Assembly (NCBI GenBank): GCA_016584495.1
Contig: WAID01000003.1
Location: 5,022,001-5,086,000, forward strand
Reading direction: 5' to 3'
Source of the DNA: Celoporthe dispersa
Taxonomy: Eukaryota > Ascomycota > Sordariomycetes > Diaporthales > Cryphonectriaceae
DNA length: 64,000 nucleotides
In this document: piece by piece, positions 10,116 to 21,543 of the stretch
How positions within the stretch are numbered: position 1 is the first letter of the stretch
How the letters are laid out: every line of letters begins with the position of its first letter
The notes under the pieces: model-generated
Databases searched by the model: none
Told to the model about the DNA's origin: nothing
What the model saw: only the letters and a program-made list of their open reading frames with translations
Made by a program: the position numbers and the translations under genes

Positions 10116-11776
10116 CTTGTCCGATTACCTCTTCTTCTTCCTACTACAGCAGCACTTCACTGGATGATACCTGCCTGACGCTCGTCATGGCTGCAGGCCC
10201 TCACGGGGCGGGGGTGGAGTTTAATACATAACGATGGTCTGCCCTGCAGCCCGCTTTCTCCCTCTCTCCCTCCTCCTCCCGGAGAGGACCGCTCTAGGTT
10301 CAGCTCCCAAGCCCTCCCGTCGCCGCCGCGGGTGAGGAAATTACCTGTCTGCCCGTCTATCGAGGCGTGGCACACGGCTAGGCCTCCTTCCAGGCCCCTC
10401 TTCAGCTGCCTCCCAGCCTGGGCGAGAACCGAAGCCATTTGCGGCTCGGCCGACCCAGAAAAGAGCGTGTTTACAGCCCAGCCCCAGCGCAGGGCCCAGC
10501 GCAGAGACGGGAAAGAGGGAAGGAAGGAGAAAAAAAACCACACCAGGAACCAAAAAACGTGGCGCCCATAGGGTGATCCCTGTCTGGTGCCTCCTAGCTG
10601 GCCCCAGGTACACAGACGGGGGCTGACTCGTGCCGTGGAAAAGGGCTACCTGGGCTAATACCTCGTGTTTCCCACGCTATTGCCGCGGGTTCTAGGCTCT
10701 GGCACCAGCAGTATTCCCGCGCTTGTCTAGTCCAGAACGACAGCTATACTAGTCCGCTGGGTCCAGCCGAGCACGCCGAGGCACCAGCCTACCTGTGCGT
10801 CGCGCCTCTCAGGCTCTGAATGGGCTCAGGTTAGGGCTCTCACAGTGGCGCTTCCGAAAAAGACAGAAAGAAAAAAAAGGAAGAAAGGGGGGGGGATGGG
10901 TTATTTTTTTTTTCCCCTTCCAAATTTGCCAAGCCCACGACGAGCCGCCAGAGGCTTGAGCTGAGGGCGCCTCAACACCTTAGCAACACATTAGCCTTTT
11001 CAAGATCTCGTAACACCTCGTCCGTACTCGGCTTTAATCCCACAGATGGGTCGACTTATTGCATCCCACGCTTGACTTGTCGACTGGACCACCCTCATTT
11101 TTTTTCATAGTCTTCTTGGTAAGCGGGGAACTGGTTAGAACCGGGCGGAACTCTCTGTCGGGTGAGAACAGACAATGCTTGATGAAGGCAGTAATAATTA
11201 TCTGGGAGCAGCTTATAAAGAATGAGTTCTGGGTGACTGGCCAGCAGATGGGTAAACAATTATCGAGAAAACTCCCAGTGAGCAAGATATGTATGAATCA
11301 CTACAGGAAAAGTGCGTCATGCATGTCTGCGGATATATGAGTTAAGAATAGGATTCCTTTTCTGGTAAAGCAAAATAAAAGAATAAATAAAAAAAGGAGT
11401 CAGAGTGGGACTCTAACCTTAGTAGCTAAGCATAAATCCAATGGTTCAATCACATGATCAACTGATCGGTGGGTCTGGCGCAGGAATATTGTGGTCTGTC
11501 ACTTTTTAGAGAAATCTCGTCAGTCCAGGCCCTCCGGGGTATGCTAAAAACTCATTCTTGAGATCCGAACCTCAGACCCGTAGATCAAGGCGTCTGAGGG
11601 GCTGGATTATGTACCTACCCCCTTACAAAGTACTCAGTAGTTAAGAGTTGCTGTATCTGCTCCTCTCTGCCCGCAGACTGCTGCCGCCCACCGCTCTGAC
11701 CCAGCGGGGCAGGCTTCAGAGCCCTGATTCATGCTCCCCCCTCCCCCCCCGGTGCTCCCCGTGCGCTACCCACTCT
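10116..11776. other. Intergenic region upstream of the PAN-module gene
   Basis: 1.66 kb. It contains a T/A/G-rich homopolymer patch near 10860-10915 and a perfect 8-bp inverted repeat at 11570-11577/11592-11599. A minus-strand open frame beginning at 10438 (MASVLAQAGRQL) looks protein-like and ends at a GT donor at 10344, but its phase does not join to the next gene. No other gene is seen. Confidence 0.5.
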
Positions 11777-12019
11777 TCACTCGCGCAGGAGCTGAAGCTC
11801 CAGGGTCAGCGAGACGCGCATCATCTGCATGTCCCTGATAATCTGGTCAATCTTGCCCAGGTCGCCCACAGCCTTGCTGTAGTCATCAGAGCCGAGGGCA
11901 AAGAGCTCGATCGCGATGCCATCGATGGTGTTCCGCTGCTCCCGGGCGGCCGAGATCGCCTGGTCGATCTCGTCGCACTGGGCCTGCAGGTCGTTGATCT
12001 TAGCTTCAGTTGAGGCCAT
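11777..12019 (-). CDS. Small coiled-coil protein, 80 residues
   Basis: A single-exon frame starting at MASTEAKINDLQ and ending LTLELQLLRE. Nearly the whole chain can form a helix: hydrophobic residues recur with heptad spacing (INDLQAQCDEIDQAI, then LGKIDQIIRDMQMM). There is no signal peptide and no membrane segment. I do not recognise the family; short coiled-coil subunits of multiprotein complexes look like this. The start is the first ATG within the helical part; an upstream in-frame ATG at 12136 would add a non-helical, basic extension. The reading of this as a gene rests on its balanced composition and clean start. Confidence 0.6.
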   Translation of the reverse strand: MASTEAKINDLQAQCDEIDQAISAAREQRNTIDGIAIELFALGSDDYSKAVGDLGKIDQIIRDMQMMRVSLTLELQLLRE

Positions 12020-12963
12020 TGTGGGCTCGGTGCGTTCAGTCTCTGTGGTGTGGGTTTTTCTTGGGATCACTTGCTGTTTGATCGATCGGCTTACCGGTTG
12101 ATGGCCAAGTGAGAAGACGTCGATGTGTTTGAGCATCTGTCTACCATTACGACTCTCTCTCTCTCTGTGTGTGTGTGTTATATATTCCTGGTGGCCCTCT
12201 GCTGTTCACTTCATTGACACGAAACAGTGCGATGATTTTTAAACAATGATTCTGTGAAGACTGCACGACTTCCTCACCTCGGCCATTTTAAACACGGGAA
12301 ATGAGGCAAAACAATCACACTGTTTCCTTTCCTGAGTGAACAATAGAGAAGTTCTGTATATTGAAAACAAAAAAGAAACATATTCCAAAAGACATGACCA
12401 CGGGCATGTAGCTATGGGTGCAAAGTCCAGATTCAAGATGAAGGAAGGATACAATTTTGGGTGGTTTTTTCCATCTACAGTAGTTCATCGCAACCCCACT
12501 CCTTCCTAATCGGGAGCATCGTTGCGGTCTCGTCCAATCAATCGGCCCCCACGCGGCATTCTGGGGGATCTGCGACAGGGTCCACCCAGTCCCAAGGACT
12601 CGGTAGAGCCCAGGCCCGTTTCTCCAGCATGCTGAATTTAGGTTCTGTAATGGAAGAGATGGATTCATATAGCACCACACATCAATAATAGCAGTCAACG
12701 GGGTTGCTCAGCTCCACCCTTCCAGAGATATATTATCAATCTTGTGTCGAATTCGTCCCCCGCTGTGCTCGCTACGTGCTGCGCAGGGAAGAAATGGTAG
12801 GCAGTTTACCTACCGCATGTGGACATTAGCCGTTTGGCTTTCAGCTTCAATCGAACTCCATTTTCTCTGAACGAGGGTATCTTCTCCCCTCCCATGAAAT
12901 TAGCATAGTAAGTTCTGTATATATGGTACAAGGTGCGCAGCAGCACCATCAGCTGCTCATTCC
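12020..12963. other. Intergenic region
   Basis: A short CT/GT microsatellite lies at about 12150-12180, upstream of the coiled-coil gene. The rest is A/T-richer than average. I see no gene. Confidence 0.55.
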
Positions 12964-14200
12964 TTATTTTCGAGGAAACCCTGCAGAGCTAAATGATGGA
13001 CCATCGCTGTCGATATCCATCTTCTCCTCGACATGGGGACACCACAGCGCGGCATCACCGAACCGGTCAACAGTCAGGCCAGCACGCCCTGGGTTTCTCA
13101 GCCCGGAAGCCAACTGCCTGTGATATGAGATATGGCGGAGGCGCTCCGACTCGGCCGGGGTCAGATGGAGCTGTCGTTGCAGGTCAGCCGTGAGGTTTCT
13201 ACCCACCGCAAGGTATTGGGCAGAGGCTGCACTCACATATATCTCGGCACCTATGACATGAATTAGCAGCGCTAGGAAGGCCGCAAGGCCCGAGGCGATC
13301 GACAGAGCGACGTTGATCTCGATCGGGAGACCAAAATAGTCCGCCGTGACGAGGACCGTCCGGTCCAGGCTCTCCCCAGAGAAATACGCCGCGCAGCCGG
13401 GCCAGTTTTGCTCGATGATGGCAGCGGGTAGGACGCCGTCGCTCATGATCTGGGCGCAGGGCCGCAGGGCGACATGGCCCTGCTTGCTAAGCACGCAGGC
13501 GGCGATCTGCTGGATGACACGCATGGTGACGGTGCAGAATGCCTGCCATGTGCTGTGCATTAGCAAAAAGGATGGACAAGAGAGGGCAGGGTCGGGGCGT
13601 TCGGTAGGGGGCGCGGCCTACCCAGATCCAGGTCCTCAGCATCCACGCCCGGTGCTGCTCGACCTGTAGGCTCCTGATATTCGCCATGGCCATGGTGAGA
13701 CCTATGACTATCATGGTGCTGTGGATCAGCACCATGGCCTGCCAGGCCGGGTCACCTCCAAACGAGCCTGGGAGGGCCATCAGAGCGCCAACAATAGCGG
13801 CCCCCATGAGCAAGATGACCGCGTGTCCATTGATGCGGTGGAAGAGGGCCCATCTCCGACGGATGGCGGGTATGAACTGGAAGAACAGCAGGATACAGCA
13901 CGGTATGATGCTGTAGAGGTGTAGCATCATGCCGATCTGCTCCTGGCCGCCGTTCAAAAAATAATAGCACTCGCCGGGTGCGGCATGATGGCCCCTGGAG
14001 AGGTGGTTCCTTCTGCAGAAGACCCCAAAGTAGTCAAGAAACCCCACGCGGCTGAGAGCAAAAGCCAAGCTGCCAACGGCGAAGATACACCACAGAATGA
14101 AGTTGTAGCCCTTTTCAAAGCCGATCAGCCGGTACACCTCTCGCCGGAAAGGGGCCAAAGGGCCCTGGGAGGACGTGAAAGCCGCGAGTATAGGAGACAT
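12964..14200 (-). CDS. Integral membrane protein, DUF2306-type
   Basis: About 385 residues in two exons: 13622-14200 and 12964-13542, joined in phase 0. It has six to eight hydrophobic segments, for example YNFILWCIFAVGSLAFAL, LYSIIPCCILLFFQFIP, AVILLMGAAIVGALMALPG and, in exon 2, EINVALSIASGLAAFLALL. The patterns HRINGHAVILL and EQHRAWMLRTW match the DUF2306 family of fungal and bacterial membrane proteins, whose biochemical role is unknown. The start MSPILAAF is the first ATG; the frame extends upstream only to a TTG. A cytosolic C-terminal tail of about 90 residues follows the last membrane segment. Family assignment is from memory of the motif. Confidence 0.8.
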
Positions 14201-16104
14201 GGTTGTCCAGTATGCCAAGGGTGCTCCGTGGATGTCAGATAACCGTTTCGTGTCAGTCCTGGGAAATACGACTCTGGAGCAAGATGGGAGCTTATAAAGC
14301 TCAACAAGAGCCGGCGATGCCAGATTCAGAGATGGCTATGAGAGAAGACGTGTAGGTCGCTTAGGAAGCGAATGTCTCGGTCTGATGGAGCGCCAGTTGG
14401 GAGGTGACCGCTGACTTGTAGAGAGAAAAATAACAAACATAACCAAGACGCCGGCCTCGCCCGAAGGCGAGTCATCTCCTATGGGATCTACTCAGTGTCT
14501 GATAGCTCAGCGACATCGCTTCGGTCAGAGAGCTCACGGTGGTGGTCTCCGCTGCCGCTCCCGCAAAGAGTCGTGTCTCGGCCGTAGAGCGAGATATTGA
14601 TAGCTAACACAGGCGTGGCGGAGCAGTAAGGGAAAGGCAGACAGCCGCCTGCCAGGCGGTGCTTCGTGGCAGGTGGACCTCGGTGGGCGCGTACATGATG
14701 CGATATCATCAGCAAGCCAAGCACAAATCGGGTGATCGACGGAACCGACAAGGCTGTGGAGAGCACTACTCTGCCGGTCCCAGCTGCCTTGAGAAAGCCC
14801 ACAGCCCTCTGGGAATAGCTCCTTTGGCGCCGCCGCCGCCGCCGCCTCGACTTGCCCACGATCGTGCTGCCAGGTGCTGCCAACAGTACTGCGCGCCCAG
14901 AGCTGCGGCTACGAACCAGGCATCTTCCCGACGTCTACCTCGGTGGTCGCGCAAAGGCCCTGGAGGCTGCGGTGGCCATCACAGGTCGCAGATCTCGGCG
15001 TTGAGCCCTGTGCATATTGCGTGTCTCGGGTGAGACAAGCATTTCGGGAAGCTCGCGTACGGGTCATTACTGCGAGCCTCCCTATCCCGAAGAGACGCGA
15101 GAAAAGGCTCGGGTAAGACATTGACGTCCAAATAGGGCGAGCAGGGTACCAAAGCCGGGGGGGCGGGGGGCGGCTGTGATGGTTGGCCAGGTCGATGGGT
15201 GTGATACCTCGCGTAAAAGTGCTCAGCTATAGTCGTCACCGTCCTCGAGAGAGCGCTCTTGGGCCACGCTGCCTTGCCGTCTCCGCCGCCATGGTACATC
15301 GGGGACATGTGCAGCCAAGATGTTCATGTGTTTGCCGTCTCGTCTGCGCACAGGTGGTAGTATCCATCCCTCCACCTCATATCTCTGATCGGCCTACTTG
15401 AGTGGGAGAGTTGATGGTGGCTAGTAATGTACCCACAAAGTGTAGGGGGGATTTCCTCCCAAGCTGAGGAATGTAAGAAAAAGTGGGCGCGAGCCTCAGC
15501 AACATGAATGACTAATCAAAGTCGACGTCACGCCGTCCCAGGTATTTATGCTAGGTTCAAGGGTTCTCCCGGCAGATTTTGACATCTTTTTGCCTTTATC
15601 CAATTGGCAATGGAAGAAAGGCCGAGTGGGACAAGATGCATCATCTTCTCCCCTCCATCCTCCGCGCCAGACGAACAGCTCACTAGTTTCCAAGTTCTTA
15701 TCTCACCCGTCACAGTTGGTGATGGAACAATACGTGTCTCCCTTGGGACCAGCGCCTTTTCAGCTGCCGGATGTTGGTCCCCTAAATCTTATGAGCGCTG
15801 CGGCTGTCAGGGCCCCTGCTCGAGTCGCAGACCCTTGAACAACCACTGTAGGTAGAGTTCGAGCCCCTTCGCGCCGCTTCCTCCTCCTCCTTCTCCCTCC
15901 TTTTTTTTTCTTTTTCCTTCCTCTCTCTCTTCTTCCCCGTCTTCCTTCTTACCAAACAACGTGTCGCCGCGGGCTAATTTCGTCGCCGTTGCTGCCTCAG
16001 CCTTCTACCTGCCCGAAGTCGAGAGCAATATATACACGCTCCCCTGATTCAGGAATTGGGTTGCATTCTGAGTCTCCTTCTGCCGCCTGCCAACCCCAGT
16101 CACA
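14201..16104. other. Intergenic region with unassigned open frames
   Basis: 1.9 kb between divergent genes. On the minus strand, 14979-15308 (starting MSPMYHGGGDG) and a non-ATG frame at 14488-14883 with one hydrophobic segment (VLSTALSVPSITRFVLGLLM) could be exons or remnants of one gene. I found no splice path that joins them and no recognisable domain. A long pyrimidine tract (about 15875-15950) precedes the CorA gene and probably marks its promoter or 5' UTR. Confidence 0.35.
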
Positions 16105-18104
16105 ATGACCTCCCAGGACGGCGACGACCAGGCGCGCCTAGCGCCGGCTCTCCAGATCACGACGCGAGACTTCGCCGCCGCCCCCTTGACGCAGGCCGTC
16201 ACCGACACCGCTGTGCCGACAGCCACAGCTACAGTCACTACCCCAGAGCGCCAGTCTCATCACGCCCATTTTGCAGCTGACCCCGCCAGATCAGACACTG
16301 CCCTCCCCCAGAACCGTGCCGCTCCTTACCCCATCAGCCCGATCCGACGTCGAGTTACACGGGCAAACACCTTTAAGAGCATCGAAGACTTTAGCGAATT
16401 CGAGACGCCTCGGCGGGGCTGGCAGCCCGGGTCAGAGCCCGGTCTCGACCCCTACAAGACGGATGGTGGCCACGGCTCGCTGCTCAACCTTTCGGCAACC
16501 TGCGATATCACGGTGGTCGACTTCTCGCACGACGATATCGACGTCAAGTCCCTGACCAACGAGGCGCTCGAGCCCTTCCTGAGGGAGCCCCAGCCAGAAT
16601 GGGCCAGGTGCCGGTGGATCAACGTCAACGGTCTGAGCTGGGATGTCATCGCGACCTTGGGAAAATACAAGAGGCTGCACAAGCTGTCTATCGAGGATAT
16701 CATGAACACAAGAAACAGGACCAAGACGGACTGGTACGCGAACCATGCCTTCGTCATCTTCACCATGCTGAAGCTCGCCCATGTGTGCGAACAGACCACC
16801 AGCGACGACGACTCGGACGCGGAGTCGGACGCCAGAAGCCAGACCAGCAGGAGCGTGCGCAGCAAGAAAAGCTCGCGCATCATCAGGGGCATCTCCAGAT
16901 CTCTCAGTCTCATATTTGGATTGACGCATCAGCCTAAGCGGCCCCAGCTGTCCGAGAAGTACATGGAGAACGGGCTCGAGACCCTGCAGCACCTCAAAAC
17001 CTACGAGACTGGTCTCTCCGAGGCCTCTGGGGAGACCCTCGAGAGGACGCTGCAGCGATACCAGGCGGGACCCAACGAGGCCAAGATCGAGTACTTCGAG
17101 AAGCATTCGGCCCTTGCACCTCACCAGCTCGGCGTGATAGCAGAACAGGTCTCTATGTTCATCACCAACGACAACACCATCATCTCCTTCTTCGAGCTCT
17201 CTGCAGATGTCGTGGAGAAGCCAATCCTCAAGCGCCTGTATACCAATGACACCGTCCTCCGGCAATCCTGCGACGCAAGCATGTAAGCTGTTCTTCCTTT
17301 CTCCTTCCCTAAACCAAAAAAAAAAAAAAAAAGTGTTCTTGCTCCGCCGTGGGGTTCTAACACTTGCACAGGGTCGGCCAGGCCATCATAGACGCAGCAA
17401 TTGATCTGGCCATCCCCGTGGCCTCGGTGTATGCCGATGTGATTGGCGATCTCGAGCTTGACGTCCTCACGCGGCCGGATGTCACCCACACCAAGAAGCT
17501 CTACATTGTCATCAACGAGATCAACAAGGTCCTGGCCATCATCAACCCCGTCGTCAACCTGATCAATGCGCTACGAGACCACAAGACGGAAATGTCGCAA
17601 GAGTCGGCCGCAGTGCACCTGCAAGATCCCTCGCGCGGTGTTATCATCACCCCAATGACACATACATATCTTGGAGATGTTCTGGACCACTGTGTTCTTA
17701 TCACCGAGTCCCTGAACAGCATCAAGTCTCAGGCCGATGGGCTTATCGACCTCATCTTCAACACGATCTCGGCTTACCAGAACGAGTCGATGAAGCAGCT
17801 TACGCTTGCGACCATCTTCTTCCTCCCCCTGACCTTCTTGACGGGATATTTTGGCCAAAACTTTCAGCCATTTGATGACCTCGACAAGGGCATTCTCTTC
17901 TTGTGAGTGACACCAGGCTGCATCTCATGAGGCGGGCAAGACTAATACCCTCAAAGCTGGAAGATCGCCGTGCCCATGTCGTTCGCCACAGTGCTTGTGT
18001 TGATGCGGCATATCATCTGGGACGGGCTCAAGAGCTTCATGCAGCGACGTCATATCCTGCGGGCAAGGAAAACTAGGCGCAATGCAAACAAGAAGCGGTT
18101 CTAG
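16105..18104 (+). CDS. CorA-family divalent metal transporter
   Basis: About 618 residues, three exons: 16105-17282, 17372-17902 and 17957-18104, phases consistent. Residues 1-130 are low-complexity and probably cytosolic. A long acidic/helical soluble domain follows (LHKLSIEDIMNTRNRTK is typical of the CorA funnel). The helix ISAYQNESMKQLTLATIFFL leads into the first membrane segment FLPLTFLTGYF, then the loop, and exon 3 supplies the second segment (KIAVPMSFATVLVLM) and a basic tail RARKTRRNANKKRF. The selectivity loop reads YFGQNFQ where classical members have GMN, so the Met is replaced by Gln. An acidic/Ser-rich insertion (SDDDSDAESDARSQTS) sits in the soluble domain. Likely substrates are Mg2+ or another divalent metal (ALR/ZntB-like); localisation at the plasma membrane is inferred. 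Confidence 0.9.
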
Positions 18105-19365
18105 ATTGTGTCATGCCGCACGACGACCTCTTCCGGGCTCGAAACCCACAAGAGAGAGCCCTGGGGGTTTATTTTGAAGGTGGACAACCGTGGGAAGTTG
18201 AGCTAGCGAGTAACATCTGATACGCGAAGGAACGCATGCGATGTCCTGCCCTTGGTGTCCATAGCCGAGACGGACGGCATTTTATCAACATAATAGATAT
18301 AATGGATCCGATTAATACAGAACATGGGACCCATGAAGCCAAATTAACCGGGCCACCGCGCCCAGTATCGGCATGGCCCGCATCACTCTACGCCAAGGTT
18401 GTCATGTCATTTTCTCCATTTCGTGTCTTTTCTGCTCCTCCATATTTCTTTTGGGGGGCGGGGGGGGGGGTACAGTGGCATATGCGCGGTGAGATATCAT
18501 CACCTGAACCCATCGTGTATCACTGTTTATGTACGCGGACTCGCACAGCTGGCACACACGCGTGTACGCATGTACGACCTCTGCCCCGTGCAGGTCGGCT
18601 GGGCACCTTGCATTGTCAGGCGCGTGGCCCGTTCGTCGTTTTTCTCTAGCTGTGTGTAGGGAGGATGGGGTGGCTACCAATAATTATAGACGATGAGAGA
18701 TGAGATATTGAGACAAGTTCAGCTCACCGCTGTTTACATCTCTCTCCGGCTCACGGGATCACCCCACCCACGCATCAGCTTCGATGGATATATAGCTCAC
18801 GCCCCCAGGGCGGCAGACATGCGTCACACATGGCGCCGACGAGAGCAGTGCGTGTGTCGAGCGGCCCGGGGGATCTGAGACATCTCCAGAAGATCCTGCT
18901 GTTAGTGCAGAACCCGTTCGCCCAGGGGCCTGGCCAAGGAGATTGGGGGGTTTTCCTGTTGCTCTTGGGAGACTTCTTAATGCCTTGCACTATCTAAGTC
19001 GACTTGGTTGCACGCAGGTGAGCCAGCCCTGCCGTAACGGTGCTCATAGCTCCGATACTTTGTTCCTGTACCCGTATCCTCGTCTTATGCCTTTTATTTT
19101 TCTCCCTCCTCCTTTTTTTTACCCCCTTCTTTTGCTTCTTCTTTTTGGCTCTGCGATGTCTCAAGTCACCCCCTGCCTAATACATTCACGAGTTTTCATA
19201 AATGTGATTCCGCGGGGCTGGCCCCTGTAGAAGTCTATATAGATTTACTCAACTTTCGCGAGCACAAGCGCTTTCCAACAAGACTCCTTTACCAGTATCA
19301 TGCATGCCTCGAGCAAGGAGCCAGCTTGCTTGGCAGGACAGCCCACGGTGAAGTCCACCTGAGAT
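18105..19365. other. Intergenic region
   Basis: 3' region of the CorA gene and of the small minus-strand gene beyond it (convergent). It contains G-runs at about 18455-18470 and T-rich tracts around 19095-19145. I see no gene. Confidence 0.55.
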
Positions 19366-19898
19366 CTACCACTCCATCCCAATCAACTCCTTCGGCTTGC
19401 CACCAATCTTATTATACGACTTGGACCTCGGCATCATCTTGTCCAGCGCATCCTTGGTAGCATTATATGCAGAGTCCAATGACTATTGAGTATAATTAGA
19501 CCAGACCAGCCAGGACATACTGAAGAAAGGGGGAGCAAGAGAACCACAGCGTCAGGTAGGTTCCCGGGGGATCATCCAACTCACGATTCGTTTGCTGTCT
19601 CTCGAGTGGACCGAGTCCCACGACCTGCGGCGGGATTTCATCGTGGGCTTGCGGTCAGATGCCACCAGTGGCTCCGCGATGATGTCCTCAAACATGTCTC
19701 TCTCCTCGAACGACGATGGAGAGTCGGGGCAGATGGCGCCGTAGCCCTAAATATATTGGTGTTAGCTGGTGTCTGCTATGAGGTTTGTACCGATGAAGGC
19801 ATTGTGCATTTTCGTGCCATGCCAAAGGAAAAGAAAAAAGAAAAAAGACTTACGGGGTATGCACCCGCATTGGGTGACTTGGAGGCAGCGTTTCCCAT
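19366..19898 (-). CDS. Small predicted N-myristoylated protein, 107 residues
   Basis: This gene is easily missed because no exon exceeds 165 nt. Exons: 19854-19898, 19585-19746 and 19366-19482, each joined in phase 0 across GT-AG introns of 107 and 102 nt. The protein begins MGNAASKSPNAGAYP, which fits the N-myristoylation pattern (Gly2, Ser6). The middle exon carries an acidic stretch (FEERDMFEDIIAEP) and a basic one (KPTMKSRRRSW); the last exon contains SLDSAYNATKDALDKMMP and ends KELIGMEW. Three open exons, correct splice sites, a good start context and a clean stop make chance unlikely. I do not recognise the family. A lipid-anchored, membrane-peripheral role is inferred from the N-terminus plus the nearby basic cluster. 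Confidence 0.75.
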
Positions 19899-21543
19899 GG
19901 TATCAATAAACAGGAAAGAGATGCCGTGCACTGATCGAATTATTCGTATTGGAAGATATTGAATCGAGGACCTGCCTCTTGTTTACACGAATAGAAAACC
20001 GAAAAGAAAGAAGAGAGAAAAAAAAGGCCAACCCCGAGAATGGCAGCTATCAAGTCAAGCCGCCCGGTCCACGGATGGGGGGGAGAGGGGGGGGAGTCTT
20101 GAGGTATTTCAATAGTTTTGTGGCGGCCAGAAAAAGGTCGAAACTTGGCGACGCAGAAACAGACCCTGATAGATTTCGAACTTTCCAGGCAGGGGGGTTT
20201 CAGTGTGTTTTTAATGTTTCCTATGCCAGAGACGCAACCCCTATGTCGCTGCTTGCCCAGCCGCTGCGCATTCTCGAAAGACATTTCGTATGACGGTTCT
20301 CCGCAGGCGGCTAGCAGAGTAGACGAATGATCCGACGAGGCTCCGGAGAGAAGCTCCCGAAGGACGTCTCTGCTGTTCCATGTCCCAAGCAGGCGTCGAG
20401 ATCTGTGGGCTCTCATCGGTGGGCCGGGTTGGTGGTGGCCCCTGGTGGCGGCCGCTCAGCCTCACCCCAGCGGTGGACGACGTCCATAGGATATCCCGCG
20501 TACAGGGGGTCTGCGCGGTTGGGGGTGATCCTTCATTGGTTGGCCCCGGGGAAGGTTGGCTGTCAGCCGTTGAGTTTCGTTTGACGGTCAGCGGCTGGGG
20601 TCGGTGGGAGCCTGGTATTACGACATGATGCTCGGCTGTAGGCGTGCCTCTCGAGAGTCAAAATGACCCTTTTTATTTTGGCCTGTGGTCTGGGGCGGCA
20701 TATATAATTACTTACAGTACTGTAAAAGAAGCGGTCCATGATTGTGTTAATGGCGGTACATTGTCGTCCGTGGATATCAACGTTGCAGTAGGAATTGAAG
20801 GCCTACCTTGACATCTTGACATGTCCAGATAATTACCATGACCACACAGCCAGTGTAAATATAGAAGTCGTAAGAGTGGACTGGGCCTCTTGGACCAAAA
20901 GCAGATCTGGTCTCAGCACCTCTCCAACATGATATCCCACCCTTGATGAGCCTCAGCAACAACTCAAGGCTGGAAAAACTCCTGAGCCATAGGAAATTCG
21001 CTTTAGGATTCATATATTGGTTTATACAATTGGGGCAACTAAGTGACAAGCCCCATAGTGAAGGAGAAAAAAAATCGACATCTGACTTCTCCTTTCTCAG
21101 GTGCCCGATCCGCTCACATGCAACAACACTCGAGAGCCAGCACCTGAGCGGTTGTGTTCTCAAACTACTGGTAGTCTGACGGAACTCCCTATTGTGCATC
21201 AAAAAGTACCGATTGTCCCTTAGCCGCATGTTACGTTGAATCATGGGTCGGCCTCGTCTGAAAGGATTTGAACAATGGCACGAATACTAATCTAGACACT
21301 CAGTCTAAACCGGGCCAGGCCGTACGGTTTGGCAAGAAGCTGTCGATAGGATTGTAATGTAGGCACGCTGAGCCAAAGCGATATAAGTATACAAAATGGT
21401 AATCCGTAGCCATGTTTTGAGGCACGTCTGTTGTTGCTTGAAACCTGTCTCAACACCCACACCCGCCCTTGTTGGTGTACTCGAGCTCACCTATTATTTA
21501 ACTACCAACCCCCCTTAAGATTCTCAGGGCTTCCGTTCACAAG
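19899..21543. other. Divergent intergenic region
   Basis: 1.64 kb between the small myristoylated-protein gene and the second P450, presumably holding both promoters. Open frames here are short and lack coding character. The stretch from about 20650 is A/T-richer. Confidence 0.55.

Noticed and set aside
10345..10438. A minus-strand frame starting MASVLAQAGRQL as first exon of the PAN-module gene
   Set aside because: It ends at a GT donor in phase 1, but the next gene has an in-frame stop 12 nt before its ATG and no acceptor in the right phase. It would need another indel.
11395..11470. tRNA-like segment with a GGTTCAATCAC B-box resemblance
   Set aside because: No acceptor stem and no proper D arm can be paired; only isolated similarity.
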